A DNA stretch of 64,000 nucleotides from Phytopseudomonas dryadis (GTDB lineage Bacteria; Pseudomonadota; Gammaproteobacteria; Pseudomonadales; Pseudomonadaceae): assembly GCF_004327355.1 (NCBI RefSeq), contig NZ_QJUM01000019.1, positions 1 through 64,000 of the forward strand, given 5' to 3'. This document shows, in pieces, positions 34,885-43,859 of the stretch. The translations under genes were made by a program, and so were the position numbers. The notes beneath the pieces are model-generated. The model was not told the DNA's origin. It ran no database searches and saw nothing but the letters and a program-made list of their open reading frames with translations. Every line of letters starts with the position of its first letter. Position 1 is the stretch's first letter.

Positions 34885-35874
34885 TCAGCGCTGGTGGGCC
34901 TGCCACCAGCGACAGAACTCATCCAGCGCCGGCCACAGGCCGCTGGCCGCCTCGTAGTCGAGGTAATGCCGCGCGCGGCTGATATCCAGCGAGAAATCCC
35001 TGGCCATCACGGCGACCGCCAAGCGTGACAGCGACGGCTCAGGGCGCCCCGGCAAGACGCGGCAGACGGCCTCGTTCAAGGTCGCCGCGCCATAGGCCAG
35101 GGCATAGGGCACATGCCGGGTGACCGGCGGCAGATCCAGCCGGCGCAGCACGTAGTTGATCACGTCCCACAGCGGCAGCGGCGCACCGTTGCTGATGTTG
35201 TACGCCTTGCCCAACGCCGGGCCGGCCGCCAGCAGCGCGCTGAGCAGCGCCTCGTTGAGGTTGTGCACACTGGTGAAGTCGACCTTGTTCAGGCCGTTGC
35301 CGACGATGGCCAGGCGGCCCTTGCGCTGCATCTCGATCAGCCGCGGGAAGATGCTGGTATCGCCGGCGCCGGTGACGAAACGCGGGCGCAAGGCGACCAC
35401 CTCCAGGCCGAACTCCTGGGCGCCGAACAACCGTTGCTCGGCGAGAAACTTGGTCGCGGCGTAATGATTGGAGAAGCGTTTGGGAAGCTGTTCCTCGCTG
35501 ATCCCCACGTGCGCGTCGCCATCGAAATAGATCGAGGGTGACGACAGGTGCACCAGCCGCCGCACATGGCGCTTGAGACACGCCTCGATGACGTTCTCGG
35601 TGAGCAGCACGTTGCCCTGGTGAAAGTGCTGGTAGCTGCCCCATACGCCCACCGCGCCGGCACAGTGCACCACGGCCTCGATACCCTCGCAGAGGTCGAG
35701 GGCCAGCGCCGGGTCGGCCAGCTCGCCCGGCACGAATTCGGCGCCGCGCCTGAGCAGATGGTCGAAGGCATCCTGCCGGCGCCCACTGACCCGCACATCC
35801 AGGCCCTGTTCCAGGGCGAACCGGGCGAACCGCCCACCGATGAAGCCGCTTGCCCCCGTGACCAGAATTCTCAT
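34885..35874 (-). CDS. NAD-dependent epimerase/dehydratase family protein
   Basis: 329 aa extended short-chain dehydrogenase. The start MRILVTGASGFIGGRFARF holds the GxxGxxG nucleotide motif; VVHCAGAVGVWG, LVHLSSPSIYF and the catalytic YxxxK in HYAATKFLAEQ follow. The family includes sugar epimerases, 3-beta-hydroxysteroid dehydrogenases and dihydroflavonol reductases; the substrate is unknown. It converges on the small sigma-54 gene with the stops adjacent (34884/34885). Confidence 0.85.
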   Translation of the reverse strand: MRILVTGASGFIGGRFARFALEQGLDVRVSGRRQDAFDHLLRRGAEFVPGELADPALALDLCEGIEAVVHCAGAVGVWGSYQHFHQGNVLLTENVIEACLKRHVRRLVHLSSPSIYFDGDAHVGISEEQLPKRFSNHYAATKFLAEQRLFGAQEFGLEVVALRPRFVTGAGDTSIFPRLIEMQRKGRLAIVGNGLNKVDFTSVHNLNEALLSALLAAGPALGKAYNISNGAPLPLWDVINYVLRRLDLPPVTRHVPYALAYGAATLNEAVCRVLPGRPEPSLSRLAVAVMARDFSLDISRARHYLDYEAASGLWPALDEFCRWWQAHQR

Positions 35875-35976
35875 CACGCTCTCCGCTGCCATGCCCGCCT
35901 GCGCACTCTAACAGGTCGAACGCCTGCCGCACCTGCGGGTCAACCCTTCACAGAACGGCAATCCAGGGGAACCAAC

Positions 35977-37035
35977 ATGACCACGGGCACATGGATGATC
36001 TATGGAGCCAACGGCTACGCCGGCCAACTGCTGGCCGAGGAAGCGCACCGCCAGGGCCTGTCACCGATCCTCGCCGGCCGGGCCCCGGGCCCGGTGCATG
36101 CGCTCGGCAGCCACCTGGGCCTCGATTGCCGGGTCTTCGATCTGCAGCGCGCGCATGCGGCGCGCGAGGCGCTGGCGGATATCGACGTGGTGCTCAACTG
36201 CGCCGGGCCCTTCTCCACCACCAGCGCCGCACTGCTCGACGCCTGCCTGGCCAGCGCCACCCATTACCTGGACATCACCGGCGAGATCGGCGTTTTCGAA
36301 GCCGCCCACCGGCGCGACGGCGAAGCCCACGCCGTTGGTATCGCCGTGTGTCCCGGGGTGGGTTTCGACGTGATTCCCAGCGACTGCCTGGCCGCCTGCC
36401 TGTATCAGGCGTTGCCCGACGCGACCCACCTGGCCCTGGGCTTCGACAGCGCCGGCGGCCTCTCTCCCGGTACGGCGAAGACCGCCATCGAAGCGCTCAA
36501 GAACGGCGGCAAGGTACGCCGCGCCGGCGTGATCGTCGACGTTCCCCTGGGCTACAAGCGCCGCGAGATCGACTTCGGCCGCGGCAGCAAGGCCGCCGTG
36601 AGCATTCCCTGGGGCGACGTGGCGACGGCCTATTACTCCACCGGCATCGACAATATCGAGGTGTACGTGCCCTCGCCGCCCGCCGTGGCGCTGGGCATGC
36701 GCCTGCTCGATCCGCTGCGGCCGTTGCTCGCCCATGAAGCGGCCCAGCGCTGGCTCAAACGCCAGGCGGGCAAACGCATCGAGGGCCCCGACGAGGCGGC
36801 CCGTTCGCGGCGGCCCACCTGGCTCTGGGGGGAGGCGCGCAACGCCGCCGGCCAGTACCTGAACGCCAGGCTGAAGACCGCCAACAGCTACGACGTGACC
36901 GTGCACGGCGGGCTGCTCGCCGTACGCCACCTGCTCGACTACCACGGCCCCGGTGGCTACTTCACGCCCTCGCGGCTGTTCGGTTCGCGCTGCATCGAGG
37001 CGCTGCCGGGGTCGGGCCGCATCGTCATCGGCTGA
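35977..37035 (+). CDS. Saccharopine dehydrogenase-like NAD(P)-binding protein
   Basis: 352 aa. It starts with WMIYGANGYAGQLLAEEAHRQG, a Rossmann nucleotide motif, followed by VLNCAGPFSTTSAALLDACL and YLDITGEIGVFE, all typical of the saccharopine dehydrogenase/trans-acting enoyl reductase NADP-binding family. It is probably an oxidoreductase; the substrate is unknown. GGGGA is 7 nt before the ATG. It is divergent from the epimerase gene with about 100 bp between. Confidence 0.82.
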   Translation: MTTGTWMIYGANGYAGQLLAEEAHRQGLSPILAGRAPGPVHALGSHLGLDCRVFDLQRAHAAREALADIDVVLNCAGPFSTTSAALLDACLASATHYLDITGEIGVFEAAHRRDGEAHAVGIAVCPGVGFDVIPSDCLAACLYQALPDATHLALGFDSAGGLSPGTAKTAIEALKNGGKVRRAGVIVDVPLGYKRREIDFGRGSKAAVSIPWGDVATAYYSTGIDNIEVYVPSPPAVALGMRLLDPLRPLLAHEAAQRWLKRQAGKRIEGPDEAARSRRPTWLWGEARNAAGQYLNARLKTANSYDVTVHGGLLAVRHLLDYHGPGGYFTPSRLFGSRCIEALPGSGRIVIG

Positions 37036-37039
37036 ACCG

Positions 37040-37933
37040 TCAGGGCAGGGGCACCAGGCAGTTCGCGGCATGCTTGTGCAGGTGGCTGGTCAGGCGATCG
37101 AGCAACTCACCGCCATTGCGCCAGTGGTGCCAGTACAGCGCCACATCGACAGGGCGGTCGGCGAACAGCTCGATCAGTTCGCCGCGCTCGATCTCCGTAC
37201 GAATCTGCTGCTCGGGCACCATGCCCCAGCCCAGGCCGGCCGCGGTCAGGCGCAGGAAGCCCTCGGATGACGGGCACAAATGGTGGCTGAAAGCCCCCGA
37301 CAGGCCCAACTCGTTCAGGTAGCGGTGTTGCAACTGATCGTCCGGGCCGAAGACGATGGCCGGCGCCCGGGCCAGCCCCTCGACCGTCACCCCCTCGGCA
37401 AAATGCCGGGCGATGAACGCCGGGCTGGCCACGGCGCGGTAACGCATGCCCCCCAGCGCCAGGCTGCGCGCCCCGGACACCGGGCGCTCGGCGGCGCACA
37501 CGCAGGCGGCCACATCGCCGGCGCGCATGCGCTTGAGGCCCACCTCCTGATCCTCCACCACCAGCTCCAGCAGCACCCGATGGCGCGCGCAGAACGCGGT
37601 CACCGCGTCCGCCCACCAGGTCGCCAGGCTGTCGGCGTTGATGGCGATGCGCAGCCGCTGCGCCGGCCCATCGTCCTGCAGCGCCGGCACCTGGTCCTGG
37701 AGATCGCGCTCGAGCAGGCGCACCTGCTGCACGTGGTTGAGCAGGCGCCGGCCGACATCGGTGGGCGTCGGCGGTATCGCCCGCAGCAGCACCGGCTGGC
37801 CGACCCGGGCCTCGAGCAGCTTGATCCGCTGCGAAACCGCCGACTGCGACAAACCCAGCACCTGGGCGCCGCGCTCGAATCCGGCCTGTTCGACGACCGC
37901 CGCCAAGGCCGCCAGCAACTTGTAATCGAACAA
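37040..37933 (-). CDS. argP: LysR family regulator ArgP (IciA-type)
   Basis: 297 aa. The N-terminal HTH (FDYKLLAALAAVVEQAGFERGAQVLGLSQSAVSQRIKLLE) and the ArgP-type signature GQPVLLRAIPPTPTDVGRRLLNHVQQVRLLE are clear. ArgP senses lysine/arginine and activates argO and some biosynthetic genes. It is divergent from an ArgO/LysE exporter gene, as in E. coli and P. aeruginosa. Its operator should lie in the 160-bp AT-richer gap. Confidence 0.9.
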   Translation of the reverse strand: MFDYKLLAALAAVVEQAGFERGAQVLGLSQSAVSQRIKLLEARVGQPVLLRAIPPTPTDVGRRLLNHVQQVRLLERDLQDQVPALQDDGPAQRLRIAINADSLATWWADAVTAFCARHRVLLELVVEDQEVGLKRMRAGDVAACVCAAERPVSGARSLALGGMRYRAVASPAFIARHFAEGVTVEGLARAPAIVFGPDDQLQHRYLNELGLSGAFSHHLCPSSEGFLRLTAAGLGWGMVPEQQIRTEIERGELIELFADRPVDVALYWHHWRNGGELLDRLTSHLHKHAANCLVPLP

Positions 37934-38094
37934 TCGATTTTCCTAATGAGTAATCAGCAATATTGTTTTTTCTTATACCGACAAACGTCGCAGACTGCCA
38001 GTCACTTCCCCGTGCAAGGACTCAGCGATCATGTCAGGACCGTTCCGCTTCGCCCCCTTCTCTCTCGCGCCTGTCGCACGGGGGCACTGACGCC

Positions 38095-38700
38095 ATGTGG
38101 CAGAGCTACAGCAACGGCCTGCTGATCAGCGCCGGCCTGATCATCGCCCTCGGCGCGCAGAACGCGTTCGTCCTGGCCCAGAGTCTGCGCCGCGAACACC
38201 ACGTGCCGGTGGCGCTGCTGTGCATCCTGTGCGACGTCCTGCTGATCGCCGCCGGGGTGTTCGGCCTGGCGGCGCTGCTGGCGCGCAATCCGCTGCTGCT
38301 CGGCATCGCGCGCTGGGGCGGCGTGGCCTTCCTGCTCTGGTATGGCGCCCAGGCACTGTTGCGGGCCTGTCGTCCCAGCGCGCTGACCGCCCAGGCCAGT
38401 GCGCCGCGTTCGCGTCGCGCCGTGCTGCTCACGGCGCTGGCGGTGACCCTGCTCAACCCCCACGTCTACCTGGACACCGTGCTGCTGATCGGCTCGCTCG
38501 GCGCCCAGCAGAGCGTGCCCGGCGCCTATGCCGCCGGTGCCGCCAGCACCTCGCTGCTGTGGTTTCTCAGCCTGGCGCTGGGCGCGGCATGGCTGGCTCC
38601 ATGGCTGGCGCGCCCGCTGACCTGGCGGCTCATCGATCTGCTGGTGGCCGGCATGATGTTCGCCGTCGCCTGGCAGTTGATGGTGCGGCCCGTTGCGTGA
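38095..38700 (+). CDS. argO: LysE/ArgO family amino acid exporter
   Basis: 201 aa with five to six transmembrane helices. It starts WQSYSNGLLISAGLIIALGAQNAFVLAQSLRREH, the LysE/ArgO hallmark, and contains TLLNPHVYLDTVLLIGSLGAQ. It exports basic amino acids such as arginine or lysine. It is divergent from argP, which normally activates it. An in-frame upstream start at 37963 is rejected for lack of conservation. Confidence 0.92.
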   Translation: MWQSYSNGLLISAGLIIALGAQNAFVLAQSLRREHHVPVALLCILCDVLLIAAGVFGLAALLARNPLLLGIARWGGVAFLLWYGAQALLRACRPSALTAQASAPRSRRAVLLTALAVTLLNPHVYLDTVLLIGSLGAQQSVPGAYAAGAASTSLLWFLSLALGAAWLAPWLARPLTWRLIDLLVAGMMFAVAWQLMVRPVA

Positions 38701-38754
38701 TACGCGGTGCTATGCTCCGACGCCTCGAATACCACGCATCGCGCAGGGCCGTTC

Positions 38755-39600
38755 TTGCCAACCACCGTCTTCGTCGCCGTGATCGCTTCGGCCGCCCTGC
38801 ATGCCGGCTGGAACGCCCTGCTGAAAATCGGCCTGGATCGTTTCCTCACCGCCTCGCTGATCCAGATCGGCGCCGGCGGCGTGGCCCTGGTGGCGCTGCC
38901 ATTGGTGGCCGTTCCGGCAGTCGCGGCATGGCCCTGGATCATCCTCTCCGCACTGCTGCACATCGGCTACAACGTGTTTCTCGCGCGCGCCTACCGCTAC
39001 GGCGATCTGGGCCAGGTCTATCCGATCTCGCGGGGCAGTTCGCCGCTGCTGGTGGCCGGACTCTCGGTCCTCCTGCTCGGTGAAACGCTGCCCGCGGCGC
39101 AATTCCTCGGCCTGCTGATTCTGGTCGGCGGTATCTGGTTGATGGCCATCCGCGGTGGCCGTGGCCCCGGCAAAGCCAACGCCGGCCTGCTGGGCAGTGC
39201 CCTGATGACCGCCCTGTTCATCGCCGGCTACACCCTTGCCGATGCCAGCGGCGCGCGGGCCAGCCAGGATGCGCTGTCCTACTCGATGTGGCTGTTCGCG
39301 GTGAACGGCCTGGTCATGGCCGTGGTGATCGCCAGCCAGCGCGGCCCGCGCACCTTCCTCCAGCTCGGCCCGCACTGGCGCGGCGGGCTGCTGGGCGGGG
39401 CCATGTCGCTGCTGGCCTACAGCATCGTCATCTGGGCCACGACCCAGGCGCCGGTGGCGCTGGTCTCGGCCCTGCGTGAAACCAGCGTGGTCTTCGCCCT
39501 GCTGATCGGTCGCCTGCTGCTCGGCGAACCGATGCCGCCCGTGCGCCTGATCGCCTGCCTGGTGATCGTCGCCGGCGTGCTGACGATGAAGCTGGCCTGA
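38755..39600 (+). CDS. EamA (DMT) family transporter
   Basis: 281 aa (from a TTG preceded by GCAGGG) with ten predicted transmembrane helices in two EamA repeats. Repeat motifs include ALHAGWNALLKIGLDRF, PISRGSSPLLVAGLSVLLLGE and SALRETSVVFALLIGRLLLGEP. It could start at the GTG at 38707, which adds a hydrophilic tail not typical of the family. DMT proteins export metabolites or amino acids. It follows the ArgO gene by 55 bp. Confidence 0.82.
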   Translation: MPTTVFVAVIASAALHAGWNALLKIGLDRFLTASLIQIGAGGVALVALPLVAVPAVAAWPWIILSALLHIGYNVFLARAYRYGDLGQVYPISRGSSPLLVAGLSVLLLGETLPAAQFLGLLILVGGIWLMAIRGGRGPGKANAGLLGSALMTALFIAGYTLADASGARASQDALSYSMWLFAVNGLVMAVVIASQRGPRTFLQLGPHWRGGLLGGAMSLLAYSIVIWATTQAPVALVSALRETSVVFALLIGRLLLGEPMPPVRLIACLVIVAGVLTMKLA

Positions 39601-39650
39601 CCGCCTGCTGGCCATCCGCAGATACCGGCGAGAGGCTCTGGCACCGCTTG

Positions 39651-39845
39651 TCCATACACAGGGCAATCGCGCTATGGCGTCATAGTGTGAAAAACACTCG
39701 CTGAACAGCGCTGGAGGCTGGAGGGCTGAACGAGAAACCTCTGTTTTCCTGTGTGCTCGGGCTGCTTTTCGTTAAGCCTCCAGCCTTCCAGCGCTGTTTT
39801 CGGCTCTTCGCGCGCGTAGCGCGATTGCCCTGTGTCCATACACTT
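39651..39845. repeat. Nested inverted-repeat element upstream of sodB
   Basis: Outer arms: ACAGGGCAATCGCGCTA (39658-39674) and its perfect complement (39817-39833). Inner arms: ACAGCGCTGGA...GGCTGGAGG (39705-39730) pairs with GCCTCCAGCC...CAGCGCTGT (39775-39797). There is also a GTGTGAAAAACAC hairpin. MITE-like, no coding capacity. Confidence 0.7.
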
Positions 39846-39981
39846 GCTGCGTGGTTTCGCCACAGGCCCGGTGCTATGATCCTCGGCCTGCGTCGCAAAG
39901 AGTACAAACTCGCCGATGCATGTTTGGCCGCCCGTGATCGGCCTTGCGCTCACCGCAACAGACCTGATTAGGAGAACAACC

Positions 39982-40563
39982 ATGGCTTTCGAATTGCCGC
40001 CGCTGCCTTACGCACATGATGCCCTGCAGCCGCACATCTCCAAGGAAACGCTGGAGTACCACCACGACAAGCACCACAACACCTACGTGGTGAACCTGAA
40101 CAACCTGGTACCCGGTACCGAGTTCGAAGGCAAGAGCCTCGAAGAGATCGTCAAGAGCTCGTCCGGCGGCATCTTCAACAACGCCGCCCAGGTATGGAAC
40201 CACACCTTCTACTGGAACTGCCTGAGCCCCAATGGCGGCGGTCAGCCGACGGGTGAACTGGCCGCGGCCATCGAAAAATCCTTCGGCTCCTTCGAGAAAT
40301 TCAAGGAAGAATTCAGCAAGGTCAGCATCGGCACCTTCGGTTCCGGCTGGGGCTGGCTGGTGAAGAAGGCCGACGGCTCCCTGGCCCTGTCCAGCACCAT
40401 CGGCGCCGGCTGCCCGCTGACCAGCGGCGACACCCCGCTGCTGACCTGCGACGTCTGGGAACACGCCTACTACATCGACTACCGCAACGTCCGTCCGAAG
40501 TACGTCGAAGCGTTCTGGAACCTGGTCAACTGGGACTTCGTGGCGAAGAACTTCGCCGCCTGA
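39982..40563 (+). CDS. sodB: Iron superoxide dismutase SodB
   Basis: 193 aa, exact size of bacterial FeSOD. Family motifs are [15 protein letters not shown] (metal His), [22 protein letters not shown] and the C-terminal metal ligands [14 protein letters not shown]. It dismutates superoxide in the cytoplasm. AGGAGA lies ideally before the ATG. It is followed by bifA, as in P. aeruginosa. A terminator at 40620-40651 follows. Confidence 0.97.
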   Translation: MAFELPPLPYAHDALQPHISKETLEYHHDKHHNTYVVNLNNLVPGTEFEGKSLEEIVKSSSGGIFNNAAQVWNHTFYWNCLSPNGGGQPTGELAAAIEKSFGSFEKFKEEFSKVSIGTFGSGWGWLVKKADGSLALSSTIGAGCPLTSGDTPLLTCDVWEHAYYIDYRNVRPKYVEAFWNLVNWDFVAKNFAA

Positions 40564-40619
40564 GCCCCGAACCATTTTTCACGTCGCGCAGCGACGGTTC
40601 GAAGGATGGCGAGCCATAG

Positions 40620-40651
40620 AATGCCTCCCTGGCGCAAGCCGGGGGGGCATT
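40620..40651 (+). terminator. Terminator of sodB
   Basis: AATGCCTCCCTGGC-GCAA-GCCGGGGGGGCATT followed by TTGC; strong stem, short T tract. Confidence 0.7.
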
Positions 40652-40875
40652 TTGCATTCGATACGGCGCATTCTCCGCCAACGCCGCATACTGATCCGGC
40701 ACCAACCACGACCGACGGTACTCAAGACCCGGGCCCTGTCTCCGACACAATGCCGATCGCCAGCGCAGGGCTTTCGCATTAATCCCAAGGCAGGTAATGG
40801 CCCTTTGACTGCAACGGCGAGTTTGCCAATACTCATCCAACGTCTGACGCTTGGCATCGCACAAGGAAACGTCAC

Positions 40876-42939
40876 TTGAAGCTGGAACTCAAGCACAGCC
40901 TGTCCATGAAACTGCTTCGCGTGGTGCTGCTGTCGGCGCTGGTGGTCGGTGTGGTACTGAGTTGCGCGCAGATCGTCTTCGACGTCTACAAGACGCGCCA
41001 GGCCGTGGCCGGCGATGCCCAGCGCATCCTCGGCATGTTCCGCGATCCCTCGACCCAGGCGGTCTACAGCCTGGATCGGGAAATGGGCATGCAGGTCATC
41101 GAAGGCCTGTTCCAGCACGAATCGGTGCGCATGGCCTCCATCGGCCACCCGAACGAGCCGATGCTGGCGGAGCGGAGCCGGCCGCTGGCGCAACTGCCGA
41201 CCCGCTGGCTGACCGACAGCATCCTCGGCAACGAGCAGAGCTTCAGCACCCGGCTGGTCGGCCGCGCGCCCTACAGCGAATATTACGGCGACCTCAACAT
41301 CACCCTCGACACCGCCCTCTACGGCCAGAGCTTCGTCATCAACTCGGTGATCATCTTCATCTCCGGCGTGCTGCGCGCCCTGGCCATGGGGCTGGTGCTG
41401 TACCTGGTCTATCACTGGCTGCTGACCAAGCCGCTGGCCAAGATCATCGACCACCTGAGCAGCATCAACCCCGACCGGCCCAGCGAGCACAAGCTACCGA
41501 TGCTGGCGGGCAACGAGAAGAACGAACTGGGCCTGTGGATCAACACGGCCAACCAGTTGCTCGCCTCCATCGAGCGCAACACCCATCTGCGCCGCGAGGC
41601 GGAAGACAGCCTGCAGCGCATGGCCCAGTACGACTTCCTCACCGGTTTGCCGAATCGCCAGCAACTGCAGCAGCAGCTCGACCAGATCCTCGAGGATGCC
41701 GGCCGCCTGCAGCGGCGCGTCGCCGTGCTGTGCGTCGGCCTGGACGACTTCAAGGGCATCAACGAGCAGTTCAGCTACCAGATCGGCGACCAGTTGCTGC
41801 TGGCCCTCTCCGACCGCCTGCGCAGCCATAGCGGCCGGCTGGGGGCACTGGCGCGCCTGGGCGGCGACCAGTTCGCCCTGGTCCAGGCCGATATCGAGCA
41901 GCCCTACGAAGCGGCGGAGCTGGCGCAGAGCGTGCTCGACGACCTGGAGGCGCCCTTCCTCCTCTGCGACCAGGAAGTGCGCCTGCGCGCCACCATCGGC
42001 ATCACCCTGTTCCCCGAGGACGGCGACAGCACCGAAAAGCTGCTGCAGAAAGCCGAACAGACCATGACCCTGGCCAAGAGCCGTTCGCGCAACCGCTACC
42101 AGTTCTACATCGCCAGCGTCGACAGCGAGATGCGCCGCCGCCGCGAAATGGAAAAGGACCTGCGCGAGGCGCTGGCGCAGAACCAGCTGCACCTGGTCTA
42201 TCAGCCGCAGATCAGTTACCGCGACCAGCGCGTGGTCGGCGTCGAAGCGCTGCTGCGCTGGCAGCATCCGCAGCACGGCCTGGTCGCCCCGGACCTGTTC
42301 ATTCCCCTGGCCGAGCAGAACGGCACCATCATCGCCATCGGCGAATGGGTGCTCGACCAGAGCTGCCGGCAGTTACGCGAATGGCACGATCAGGGCTACA
42401 GCGAGCTGCGCATGGCGGTCAACCTGTCCACGGTGCAACTGCACCACGCCGAGCTGCCCCGGGTGGTCAACAACCTGATGCAGATGTACCGCCTGCCGAC
42501 GCGCAGCCTGGAGCTGGAAGTCACCGAAACCGGCCTGATGGAAGACATCAGCACCGCCGCCCAGCACCTGCTCAGCCTGCGCCGCTCCGGCGCGCTGATC
42601 GCCATCGACGACTTCGGTACCGGCTATTCCTCGCTCAGCTACCTGAAGAGCCTGCCGCTGGACAAGATCAAGATCGACAAGAGCTTCGTCCAGGACCTGC
42701 TGGACGACGAGGACGACGCCACCATCGTTCGCGCCATCATCCAGCTCGGCAAGAGCCTGGGCATGCAGGTCATCGCCGAGGGCGTGGAAACCGCCGAGCA
42801 GGAGGCCTACATCATCGCCCAGGGCTGCCACGAAGGTCAGGGCTACTTCTACAGCAAGCCCCTGCCGGCCCGGGAACTGGGCCAGTACCTGAAGCAGGCC
42901 AGGCGCGCGCAGAACGCGGTCAACCCGGCTGCCCTGTAA
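40876..42939 (+). CDS. bifA: BifA-type membrane c-di-GMP phosphodiesterase (degenerate GGDEF, intact EAL)
   Basis: 687 aa. Two transmembrane segments (about 12-34 and 155-177) flank a periplasmic domain. The GGDEF domain reads GGDQF (329-333) with no RxxD inhibitory site, as in P. aeruginosa BifA. The EAL domain has EALLRWQHP (from 457), LEVTETGLMED, IDDFGTGYSSLSYLK and VIAEGVET, so it should degrade c-di-GMP. The start is a TTG with AAGGA about 8 nt upstream; an internal ATG exists but would cut the conserved MKLELKHSLS start. The neighbour sodB supports the assignment. BifA controls the biofilm/swarming switch. Confidence 0.93.
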   Translation: MKLELKHSLSMKLLRVVLLSALVVGVVLSCAQIVFDVYKTRQAVAGDAQRILGMFRDPSTQAVYSLDREMGMQVIEGLFQHESVRMASIGHPNEPMLAERSRPLAQLPTRWLTDSILGNEQSFSTRLVGRAPYSEYYGDLNITLDTALYGQSFVINSVIIFISGVLRALAMGLVLYLVYHWLLTKPLAKIIDHLSSINPDRPSEHKLPMLAGNEKNELGLWINTANQLLASIERNTHLRREAEDSLQRMAQYDFLTGLPNRQQLQQQLDQILEDAGRLQRRVAVLCVGLDDFKGINEQFSYQIGDQLLLALSDRLRSHSGRLGALARLGGDQFALVQADIEQPYEAAELAQSVLDDLEAPFLLCDQEVRLRATIGITLFPEDGDSTEKLLQKAEQTMTLAKSRSRNRYQFYIASVDSEMRRRREMEKDLREALAQNQLHLVYQPQISYRDQRVVGVEALLRWQHPQHGLVAPDLFIPLAEQNGTIIAIGEWVLDQSCRQLREWHDQGYSELRMAVNLSTVQLHHAELPRVVNNLMQMYRLPTRSLELEVTETGLMEDISTAAQHLLSLRRSGALIAIDDFGTGYSSLSYLKSLPLDKIKIDKSFVQDLLDDEDDATIVRAIIQLGKSLGMQVIAEGVETAEQEAYIIAQGCHEGQGYFYSKPLPARELGQYLKQARRAQNAVNPAAL

Positions 42940-42946
42940 GCCGGCC

Positions 42947-43717
42947 TCAATCCAGAATGGGCCGGAGCAGGGCCTGGGCCTCGTACAGCGTGGTCAGGTG
43001 GCGCTGGCGCATCTCCCTGATGTCGCCCCGTGAGGCGTGGGTGGTGATCGACAGCGTCGCCTTGAGCGCGCCATGGCGATCGAGCAGGGGCACCCCCAGT
43101 ACCCGCATGCCCACTTCGTACTCGCCGTCGACCGTGGCATAGCCCTGCTGCGCGACCTTCAGCAGTTCCTCGCCCAGAGCCGCCACGTCGGTCCGCGTAT
43201 AGGGCGTCAGCGCTTGCGGCTCGACCCGCTGGAAATAGGCGGCCAGCCCCTCGGCCGGCAGGCTGGCCAGCCAGATGCGGCCACTGGCCGTGCAATACAT
43301 CGGCACCCGCGATCCCGGCCGGATCGACAGCGAGGAAATATGGCTGTAGCGGCTGCGCACGATGTGCACGATGTCATCGCCGTCGCGTACCCCCACGGAC
43401 ACGTGCTCACCGCTGGTTCGCGCCACCTGTTCGACGATCGGCCTCAGCATCCTCGGCAGTTGCGCCGAGTCCACATAGGCCTGGCCGATGCGCAGCACCC
43501 GGGCGGTCAGCCAGTAATCGCGTCCGTCGGTCTCGGCGAAACCATCGTGGACCAGGGTCAGCAGAAAGCGCCGTGCCGCGCTGTTGCTCAGCCCCGCGGC
43601 GCGGGCCGCCTGGGGCACCGTCAGGCGGGGGGTATCGACGCTGAACAGTTGCATCAGCGCCAGGCCCGTCTGCAGGCCCACGATCAGGTCACGGGGATGG
43701 ATCACGGGGGTCTTCAT
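42947..43717 (-). CDS. IclR family transcriptional regulator
   Basis: About 256 aa. The N-terminal HTH contains TVPQAARAAGLSNSAARRFLLTLVHDGFAE and the effector domain contains VGVRDGDDIVHIVRSRYSHISSLSIRPGSRVPMYCTASGRIWLASL, the GS.....TA.G.. signature. The PcaR/CatR-like subgroup often activates aromatic catabolism. ATG at 43735 is another possible start, but the palindromic operator ends only 11-13 bp before it. It is divergent from a shikimate-dehydrogenase-like gene and the catabolic operon. Confidence 0.88.
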   Translation of the reverse strand: MKTPVIHPRDLIVGLQTGLALMQLFSVDTPRLTVPQAARAAGLSNSAARRFLLTLVHDGFAETDGRDYWLTARVLRIGQAYVDSAQLPRMLRPIVEQVARTSGEHVSVGVRDGDDIVHIVRSRYSHISSLSIRPGSRVPMYCTASGRIWLASLPAEGLAAYFQRVEPQALTPYTRTDVAALGEELLKVAQQGYATVDGEYEVGMRVLGVPLLDRHGALKATLSITTHASRGDIREMRQRHLTTLYEAQALLRPILD

Positions 43718-43745
43718 CGGCATCTCATCGAGCATTTTGCTGCGA

Positions 43746-43768
43746 TTATCGCACTGCCAGTGCGATTA
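43746..43768. promoter_or_regulatory. IclR-type operator between regulator and catabolic genes
   Basis: ATCGCACT-GCC-AGTGCGAT (43748-43766) is a perfect 8-bp inverted repeat, with TT/AA extending it. It lies in the divergent promoter. Confidence 0.65.
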
Positions 43769-43859
43769 ACAACATAAACCGCCCTCAAGCGCGTTGTCCG
43801 CCTCCAAACGCGCCCTCACCATCGGTGCCAACAACAACTCCAACAAGCAGGCACCTTGC

